Program-made: the position numbers and the translations under genes
Source of the DNA: an uncultured Collinsella sp.
GTDB taxonomy: Bacteria; Actinomycetota; Coriobacteriia; Coriobacteriales; Coriobacteriaceae
Assembly: GCA_958427895.1 (NCBI GenBank)
Contig: CAUADW010000096.1
Coordinates: 1 to 5,280 of the forward strand
Length of the DNA: 5,280 nt
Reading direction: 5' to 3'
The notes under the pieces: model-generated
The model's input: the letters and a program-made list of their open reading frames with translations, nothing else
The model's database searches: none
What the model was told of the DNA's origin: nothing
Part shown: piece by piece, positions 1 to 5,280 of the stretch
How the letters are laid out: the number at the start of each line of letters is the position of its first letter
How positions within the stretch are numbered: the first letter of the stretch is position 1

Positions 1-3000
1 CGCCGGTCTCGGGATCGACCTCGCCGTACAGATACCCCTCGGCCTCCTTGTAGGTCTTGGGGAACACCACAACCGTGGCCTCGCCTTCCATGTCTTCGAG
101 CTGCACGATGCCCATGGGGTCGCCGTTTTTGGTCACGCGCTTGGACACGCTCGAGACCATGCCGGCCCACCACAGCGCCTTGCCCTCGGGAATCTCCTGG
201 TTGATGGTGCCGCCCGTGGGGTTTTGCACCTCGTATCCGGTGTCGATCTGCGAGAACGAGAAGTCGCGCGCCTTGGCTAGTGCATACTCAAACGGACGCA
301 GCGGGTGGTCCGAGACGTAGATGCCCAGAACCTCCTTCTCCTGGCTCAGCTTAAGGTGGCGGTCCCATTCCTGGCCATCCGGATCGGGCACGCTCACCTC
401 AAAGCCCGAGCCCTCAACGTCGCCAAACATATCGAAGAACGACGTCTGGCCGCTCGCGCGGTCCTTCTGGCGCTTTACCGCGGCATCGATGATGTTCTCG
501 GGGTTGTTCTTGTCCACAAAGTGCATCATCTGGCGACGCGGATACCCCGTGGAGTCGAAGGCGCCTGCCTTGATCAGCGATTCGATCACGCGACGGTTGG
601 CCTGGCTCGAGTCCACGCGCTCGACAAAGTCGTGCAGCGTCTTAAATGGGCCGCCCGCCTCGCGCTCGGCGATAATCGCCTGCGCCACGCCGGTGCCCAC
701 GCCGCGGATACCGGCCAGACCAAAGCGCACGCCCTCCTTGGTAGCCGTGAACTCGGTACCGGACTCGTTGACATCTGGCGACAGCACGGGGATGCCGTCG
801 TGACGGCACGCCGAGACGTAGTGCACGATCTTATCGGTCTTGCCCGTATAGGACGTCAGAACGGCCGCCATGTACTCATGCGGATAGTGCGCCTTGAGCC
901 ATGCCGTCTGCATAACCAGGATGGCGTAACCGGCGGAGTGCGACTTGTTGAAGGCGTAGGACGCGAACTCAAGGACATCGTCCCAAATCTTCTGGGCGAC
1001 CTCGCGCGTGTAGTTGTTCTTGATAGCGCCGTTCATCCAGTGGTCGTAGGTGGTCTCGTCCGAGCCATCCTCCCAGTGCAGCACCGTCGACGTGAGCAGC
1101 TTAATCTTTTTCTTAGCCACGGGTTTACGGATACGCGAGTCCGATTCGCCCTTGGAGAAGCCGCACATCTCGACGGAGATGAGCATAACCTGCTCCTGGT
1201 AGACCATGGTGCCGTAGGTTTCGCCCAGGATGTCGTCCAGACGGTCGTCATAGGAGACGGCCGGCTCCTTGCCGTTCATACGGTTGATGTAGGACGAAAC
1301 CATGCCGGCACCCAGCGGGCCCGGGCGGTACAGGGCGATCAATGCCACGACGTGCTTGTACTCGGTGGGCTTCATGTTCTTGATCGTGGCCGTCATGCCG
1401 GCGGACTCGACCTGGAAGACGCCGGCGGTGTGGCCGGAGCCCATGAGCTTAAAGATCTCGGGATCGTCAAAGGGAATCTCTTCCTCTTTGATGTCGATGC
1501 CGAAGTTCTTTTTGATGTTGGCTTTGGCCTTAGAGATAACCGTCAGCGTGCGCAGGCCCAGGAAGTCCATCTTGAGCAGGCCCATGTCGGCAACGGTATG
1601 ACCCTCGTACTGGGTAATCTCGACGCCGCCCTTGGTATCGAGCTTGGTGGGTACGTGCTCGTTGACGGGATCGCGGCAGATCAGAACGGCGCACGCGTGC
1701 ACGCCCTCGCCACGGGTGAGGCCCTCGATCGAGAGCGCCGTGTCGATGATGCGGCGGGCGTCGTCATCCTTTTTATAGGCCTCGGCAAAGTCGGGGTTAA
1801 ACAGATCCTCTTTGCCGGGTTGCTTTTCGAGCACCTGCTTGAGCTTGACCTTGGGGTCGCTCGAGACCATCTTGGACAGGCGCTGGCCCATGTAGACCGG
1901 GTAATCCAGAACGCGCGCGGCGTCGTTGATGGCCTGCTTGGCCTTGATGGTCGAGTAGGTGATGACGTGGGTGACCTTCTCGGGGCCATAGAGCTGGCGA
2001 ACGTGCTCCACGACCTCGAGGCGCCGCTCATCGTCGAAGTCCATATCGATATCGGGCATCTCGGTACGCTGCGGGGACAGGAACCTCTCGAACATCAGGC
2101 CGTTCTCGAGCGGGTCGAACGCGGTGATGTTCATGGCGTAGGCGACGATAGCGCCGGCAGCCGAACCACGGCCGGGGCCGACGCCGATACCGTTGTCCTT
2201 GGCCCATTGCACGTACTCGGCAACGATCAGGAAGTAGGCGGCAAAGCCCTTGTCGCAGATGACCTTGTATTCGTACTCAAAGCGCTCTTTGATGTTGACG
2301 CCACCGATCTCGCGCGTGGCCCAGTCGTCACCATAGTGCTGGCGCAGGCCCTTCTCGCACTCGCGGCGGAACTGGCTCTCGTGCGTCTCGCCAGGATCGA
2401 GCAACGGGAAGCGCGGCAGAATGATGGAGTCCCAGTCCAGCTCAACGTAGCACTTGTCGGCGATCTCGAGCGTGTTGTCGCAGGCCTCGGGGCAATACGG
2501 GAACATCGCCCGCATCTCCTCCTCGGTCTTCATGTAAAACTCCGAGCCGGTCATGCGCATGCGGTTGGGGTCATCGACCTTGGCGTTCATGCCAATGCAC
2601 ATGATGACGTCCTGCACGGGCGCATCCTCGCGGCGCAGGTAGTGGAAGTCGTTGGTGGCGATGACCTTGACGCCCACCTGTTTGGCGATGTCGATGAGCG
2701 TGCGGTCCATCTGCTCGTCGGTCAGGCCGTTGTCGGTGGTGATGCCGTGTTCCTGAATCTCGATATAGAAGTCGCCGGGGTCGAAGGTGTCGCGGAAGGT
2801 CTCGGCCCACTTGATGGCGCCTTCCATGTCACCGCGGTCGATGTATTTGGGAATGATACCCGCGATGCAGGCGCTCGTGCAGATCATGCCCTTGGCGTGA
2901 CGGCGCAGGTTGTCGAGCGTCACGCGGGGCTTATAGTAAAAGCCCTGCACAGCGGCCTCGGAGACCGTCTGCATCAGGTTGACGTAGCCCTCCTGGTCCT

Positions 3001-3451
3001 TGGCCAGAAGGATCATGTGGTAGAGCTCGGGCTTGTGGTCGCGGGCGAGCGTCTCGTCCGGCGTAAAGTAGACCTCGCAGCCAAAAATGGGTTTGATGAC
3101 CAGGGGCGGCTTGAGCTCGTCGATGTTGCCCTTCTCGTCCCACATGGCCATGTCTTTGACGTACTGGGCATGCTCGCGCGGGCTGGACTCGGGATCGGGC
3201 TCCACCAGCTCGTCGCGGCGGTCCTTTTCCAAGAAGGCCTTGTCGTGGCTCCACGTCTTGTACTCGGGCGTGTTGTGATTGACGGCGTCGCAGGCCAGCG
3301 CCAGGTCGGGTACGCCGTACATGTAGCCGTGGTCGGTAATGGCCACGGCGGGCATGCCAAGCTCAACGGCACGGTTGACCATATCCTGGATACGGGTTGC
3401 GCCGTCAAGCATGGAGAAAACAGTGTGATTGTGCAGATGGACGAATGCCAT
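1..3451 (-). CDS. dnaE: DNA polymerase III alpha subunit (DnaE), C-terminus cut by the window edge
   Basis: This is the catalytic subunit of the replicative DNA polymerase, and 1150 codons are visible. Seen in the translation: an N-terminal PHP domain (about residues 1-275) starting MAFVHLHNHT, with TDHG at 39-42, CEVY at 125-128, LYH ending at 145, SAC ending at 195 and NDFH at 267-270. The polymerase core has GPGRGSAAG (425-433), PDIDMDF (466-472, catalytic Asp467 and Asp469) and KMDFLGLRTL (627-636, third catalytic Asp629). FNKSHSAGYA (834-843) is the conserved family signature. A helix-hairpin-helix, GIRGVGTGVAQAI, lies at about 914-926, a likely internal beta-clamp motif QTSFFDMF at 1002-1009, and an OB-fold begins near 1091. 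ATG at 3451 is the only plausible start: it has a good ribosome site, and an in-frame TAA lies upstream with no start codon between. Odd points are a charged insertion of about 60 residues in the PHP domain and a diverged stretch at 771-810. The OB-fold remainder and C-terminal tail lie beyond the left edge. Confidence 0.97.
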   Translation of the reverse strand, partial: MAFVHLHNHTVFSMLDGATRIQDMVNRAVELGMPAVAITDHGYMYGVPDLALACDAVNHNTPEYKTWSHDKAFLEKDRRDELVEPDPESSPREHAQYVKDMAMWDEKGNIDELKPPLVIKPIFGCEVYFTPDETLARDHKPELYHMILLAKDQEGYVNLMQTVSEAAVQGFYYKPRVTLDNLRRHAKGMICTSACIAGIIPKYIDRGDMEGAIKWAETFRDTFDPGDFYIEIQEHGITTDNGLTDEQMDRTLIDIAKQVGVKVIATNDFHYLRREDAPVQDVIMCIGMNAKVDDPNRMRMTGSEFYMKTEEEMRAMFPYCPEACDNTLEIADKCYVELDWDSIILPRFPLLDPGETHESQFRRECEKGLRQHYGDDWATREIGGVNIKERFEYEYKVICDKGFAAYFLIVAEYVQWAKDNGIGVGPGRGSAAGAIVAYAMNITAFDPLENGLMFERFLSPQRTEMPDIDMDFDDERRLEVVEHVRQLYGPEKVTHVITYSTIKAKQAINDAARVLDYPVYMGQRLSKMVSSDPKVKLKQVLEKQPGKEDLFNPDFAEAYKKDDDARRIIDTALSIEGLTRGEGVHACAVLICRDPVNEHVPTKLDTKGGVEITQYEGHTVADMGLLKMDFLGLRTLTVISKAKANIKKNFGIDIKEEEIPFDDPEIFKLMGSGHTAGVFQVESAGMTATIKNMKPTEYKHVVALIALYRPGPLGAGMVSSYINRMNGKEPAVSYDDRLDDILGETYGTMVYQEQVMLISVEMCGFSKGESDSRIRKPVAKKKIKLLTSTVLHWEDGSDETTYDHWMNGAIKNNYTREVAQKIWDDVLEFASYAFNKSHSAGYAILVMQTAWLKAHYPHEYMAAVLTSYTGKTDKIVHYVSACRHDGIPVLSPDVNESGTEFTATKEGVRFGLAGIRGVGTGVAQAIIAEREAGGPFKTLHDFVERVDSSQANRRVIESLIKAGAFDSTGYPRRQMMHFVDKNNPENIIDAAVKRQKDRASGQTSFFDMFGDVEGSGFEVSVPDPDGQEWDRHLKLSQEKEVLGIYVSDHPLRPFEYALAKARDFSFSQIDTGYEVQNPTGGTINQEIPEGKALWWAGMVSSVSKRVTKNGDPMGIVQLEDMEGEATVVVFPKTYKEAEGYLYGEVDPETG

Positions 3452-3459
3452 GTGATGAG

Positions 3460-3463
3460 CTCC
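3460..3463 (-). promoter_or_regulatory. Ribosome binding site of dnaE
   Basis: GGAG lies 8 bases before the ATG at 3451, an ideal Shine-Dalgarno spacing. It fixes the dnaE start, since no ATG, GTG or TTG occurs in frame between this ATG and the upstream in-frame TAA. Confidence 0.85.
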
Positions 3464-3490
3464 GATGCGGGTTCGTGTTCTGACTGAACG

Positions 3491-3496
3491 ATTTTA
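3491..3496 (-). promoter_or_regulatory. Possible -10 element of a dnaE promoter
   Basis: On the minus strand the sequence reads TAAAAT, five of six bases matching the sigma-70 family TATAAT, in otherwise GC-rich DNA. It would place the transcript start near 3484 and give a leader of about 33 bases before the dnaE ATG. No good TTGACA-like -35 hexamer is seen at 16-18 bases upstream, so the promoter is weak or the match is chance. If real, dnaE has its own promoter downstream of the inverted repeat and need not depend on read-through from the helicase-nuclease gene. Confidence 0.35.
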
Positions 3497-3552
3497 CCCC
3501 ACGGCACGGACAGCACCCGAACCTAGCCAAACCCACACGGCTCCTCTTGCAG

Positions 3553-3615
3553 TTGCGGTGAAATAGTTCCCACTTGGGCCATCTGGGCCACAATACAGGA
3601 ACTATTCCACCGCAA
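3553..3615 (-). repeat. Long inverted repeat (18-bp arms, 27-base centre) between the two genes
   Basis: The left arm (3553-3570, TTGCGGTGAAATAGTTCC) and right arm (3598-3615, GGAACTATTCCACCGCAA) are reverse complements at 17 of 18 positions. The single difference becomes a G-U pair in RNA read from the minus strand, the direction of both genes, and an A-C mismatch in plus-strand RNA. The 27-base centre holds two copies of TGGGCCA two bases apart (3575-3581 and 3584-3590), which can form a small inner GC stem. In the transcript the hairpin begins 12 bases after the helicase-nuclease stop codon. No run of U follows either arm, so it is not a standard intrinsic terminator. It could be a dispersed REP-like palindrome, an mRNA 3'-end stabiliser or a protein-binding site. 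The structure is clear but the role is unknown. Confidence 0.85.
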
Positions 3616-3627
3616 GTTATCTGAGGG

Positions 3628-5280
3628 CTAGAGATTGTAGGTGACTACTTGAGGTTCGGCGGGTTCGACGAAGATGGTTGGATCCGGCTGCTCCACGCGG
3701 ACGAACTTGACGGTCACGGCCTCAAAGCCCGCCTTGTGCAGAACATCGGCGTAGACGCGCGCCTGCAGGGCGTGCTTCTCCTGCAGCTGTTCCGGCGTCT
3801 CGTCCGGTGTGCCGCCCGTCTTGTAATCGATGACCAGTGCGCGTGACGAATCCGCCGGGTTCGTCGCCAAAGCGTCGATGGCGCCCTCGGCATATGCACC
3901 GTAGCGAGCGATGTCCTCGTCCTCGCAGCCCAGCGAAAAGAACGGCACCTCGGCGCGAACGCACGGCCACGCAAGCAGGTCGGCACGAACAGCCGACTTG
4001 AGCCAGCGGTCCAGGGCAACGTCGAAGCGTTCGCACTGCTCAGGCGTCAAGCGCCACAGGCGCGCCAGTGCATCGGCACGCGCGGCGGGCAGCTCACCGG
4101 CACCCATCTCGATCAGCCACTGGCAGGCGGCATGGAACGCCGAGCCCAGCGCCATGGGGTTGCCGGTAGGCTCAACGGCGGCCACGTCTGCATCCGTCAT
4201 CTCGGAACCATCCGACTCCGCATCATCGCCGGCCTCGTCCATGGGCACGCGCGCCTCGGCGGCACGGTCCTCGGACTCGGCATGCAGCGCCGCGGCAATT
4301 GACGAGTAGCTGTACGAATCGCGCGCCGGATACGGACAGATACCCATGCGCACGCCCGCTGCCTGGGGATACACGAGCTCAAACGCATCGGGCTCGGGGT
4401 CAGCAGGACCGGGAACGGCGGCGCGGGTATCTGCACCGGCACCCTCCGGCTCCGCATCGCCGCGGACAAGCCTGCCCTCGGCATCCAGTGAAGCGTTGGC
4501 CTCAAACGCCTGCTCGCCAAAGGTAAAGTCCGCGAGCGAAATGAGCTCGTAGTCGCCCGACTGAGAGTTGTCGAACACCAGGCGGTCGGCATCGAGCTGC
4601 GGCATGTCCAGAGCGTCGGTCGGCAAAATACGGCGCAGCACGTCGTAGGTCAGATCAGTCTCGACGTCGAAGGTCGGCGCCGTCACCTTGCCACGGCTCA
4701 CGCCGGCATCCATCGCCAGAATGACCAGCTCTCGCGCACGCGTCATGGCGACATAGAGCAAACGAGCCCGCTCTTCGAGCGAAAGCTGCAGGTCGTCGTT
4801 GCGCAGGCGAGCAAATGCCTCAGCGGGAGAACCCGTCGCGCAGACGTCCTCCATGAGCTCCGGCGGCAGCCATAGCGACGTGCCCTTGCCCTTAAACGCA
4901 TGCTCAAACTGCTTTTTAACGTCGTCGCCCTTCACAAAGGTTCCGTCGGCGAGCTTAACGCCGTCGAAGCGTGCCGGCAGTGCCACGACCTGCGCGCCGC
5001 CGTCGACGCGACCCATCTGTGCCGCACCCGAGGACTTACGCACGCCAAAGCACTCGGCGACCGCCACGACCGGATATTCCAGGCCCTTGGATGCGTGCAC
5101 CGTCATGATGCGCACCGCGCCGTCGCCCTCCTCGTTGAGCGCGCCCGGGGCCTCCTTGCCCGCCAGAAAGCGGTCGAAGGCAAGCGCAATGGAGCGCGGC
5201 GAGTTGCCGAACTCGGCCTCCGCCTCGGCCACGGCATCGAGCGCCTTGAGCACGTTGGCGGCAATGGCCTTGCCCTCGGG
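3628..5280 (-). CDS. addA: AddA/RecB-like UvrD-family helicase with C-terminal nuclease, N-terminus cut by the window edge
   Basis: Only the C-terminal 550 codons are visible; the frame enters open from the right edge and ends at TAG. Numbered from the first visible codon, helicase motif V is at 57-72 (TVHASKGLEYPVV) and motif VI at 168-185 (LEERARLLYVAMTRAREL, with the Arg finger region), both typical of superfamily 1A UvrD/RecB helicases. A linker of about 110 residues, rich in Asp, Glu, Ala and Pro, leads to a RecB-type PD-(D/E)XK nuclease domain. This has GSAFHAA (His383), EGAID (Asp469), VIDYKTG (Asp485, Lys487) and Q506/Tyr510, so the nuclease site looks complete. In the family, AddA pairs with AddB to unwind and resect double-strand DNA ends and load RecA. 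The AddA name rests on the motif V-VI to nuclease order and spacing. RecB or an AdnA/AdnB-type subunit is possible without the N-terminal half or the partner gene. dnaE follows on the same strand after 176 bases. Confidence 0.88.
   Translation of the reverse strand, partial: PEGKAIAANVLKALDAVAEAEAEFGNSPRSIALAFDRFLAGKEAPGALNEEGDGAVRIMTVHASKGLEYPVVAVAECFGVRKSSGAAQMGRVDGGAQVVALPARFDGVKLADGTFVKGDDVKKQFEHAFKGKGTSLWLPPELMEDVCATGSPAEAFARLRNDDLQLSLEERARLLYVAMTRARELVILAMDAGVSRGKVTAPTFDVETDLTYDVLRRILPTDALDMPQLDADRLVFDNSQSGDYELISLADFTFGEQAFEANASLDAEGRLVRGDAEPEGAGADTRAAVPGPADPEPDAFELVYPQAAGVRMGICPYPARDSYSYSSIAAALHAESEDRAAEARVPMDEAGDDAESDGSEMTDADVAAVEPTGNPMALGSAFHAACQWLIEMGAGELPAARADALARLWRLTPEQCERFDVALDRWLKSAVRADLLAWPCVRAEVPFFSLGCEDEDIARYGAYAEGAIDALATNPADSSRALVIDYKTGGTPDETPEQLQEKHALQARVYADVLHKAGFEAVTVKFVRVEQPDPTIFVEPAEPQVVTYNL

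Noticed and set aside
305..3487. A plus-strand open frame of about 1060 codons opposite dnaE.
   Set aside because: It is codon-aligned exactly antisense to dnaE, so its stops could come only from TTA, CTA or TCA codons in dnaE, which this GC-biased gene almost never uses (a rare CTA at about 275-277 gives the stop just before the frame opens). The predicted protein is rich in Val, Leu, Ala, Gly, Asp and His with no recognisable domain, while the opposite strand carries every DnaE motif.
3013..3516. A minus-strand open frame of 167 codons starting upstream of dnaE and overlapping its first 146 codons.
   Set aside because: It is out of frame with the clear DnaE N-terminus, has low-complexity Ser/Thr/Arg/Pro content, and its start lacks the good ribosome site that serves the dnaE ATG.
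3553..3615. Intrinsic (Rho-independent) terminator for the helicase-nuclease gene.
   Set aside because: The hairpin is strong, but no U-run follows the stem on either strand and the loop is 27 bases, so it does not match the usual form.
3911..4309. Plus-strand and alternative minus-strand open frames within the AddA-like gene.
   Set aside because: They are Ser/Arg/Ala-rich shadows over a frame with clear helicase and nuclease motifs; no domain or credible ribosome site supports them.
5251..5253. A GTG that could be taken as the start of the helicase-nuclease gene.
   Set aside because: The frame is open to the right edge, and helicase motifs I-IV, which must precede motif V, are missing, so the GTG is an internal Val codon of a gene cut by the window.

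Overview
The window is a piece of a GC-rich (roughly 60% by eye) bacterial chromosome with two large protein genes, both on the minus strand and both cut by the window edges. Codon use is strongly biased to G/C in third positions. A DnaE-type replicative polymerase with an intact PHP domain, next to an AddA/RecB-like helicase-nuclease, points to a high-GC Gram-positive. A member of the Coriobacteriia (Collinsella-like) is my best guess, from general knowledge rather than from a diagnostic marker.

Layout, in the direction of transcription (right to left). From the right edge to 3628 lies the C-terminal 550 codons of a UvrD/RecB-family helicase-nuclease, most like AddA. It has helicase motifs V and VI, a long acidic, Ala/Pro-rich linker, and a RecB-type PD-(D/E)XK nuclease domain. 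A 176-base intergenic gap (3452-3627) follows. It holds a striking 18-bp inverted repeat with a 27-base centre, a possible -10 element, and a good Shine-Dalgarno sequence. From 3451 to the left edge lies dnaE, the DNA polymerase III alpha subunit, with 1150 codons visible and the extreme C-terminus missing. I see no tRNA, rRNA, CRISPR array, insertion sequence or integrase.

Together the genes are replication and repair core. The AddA-like protein would resect double-strand breaks for recombination, and DnaE would copy the chromosome and carry out repair synthesis. The window looks like housekeeping DNA, and I do not see a new defence or mobile system. The points worth a second look are the intergenic hairpin, a roughly 60-residue charged insertion in the DnaE PHP domain, a diverged segment in the conserved polymerase core, and the acidic linker in the AddA-like protein. 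A plus-strand open frame of more than 1000 codons opposite dnaE is a codon-bias shadow and is not annotated as a gene.
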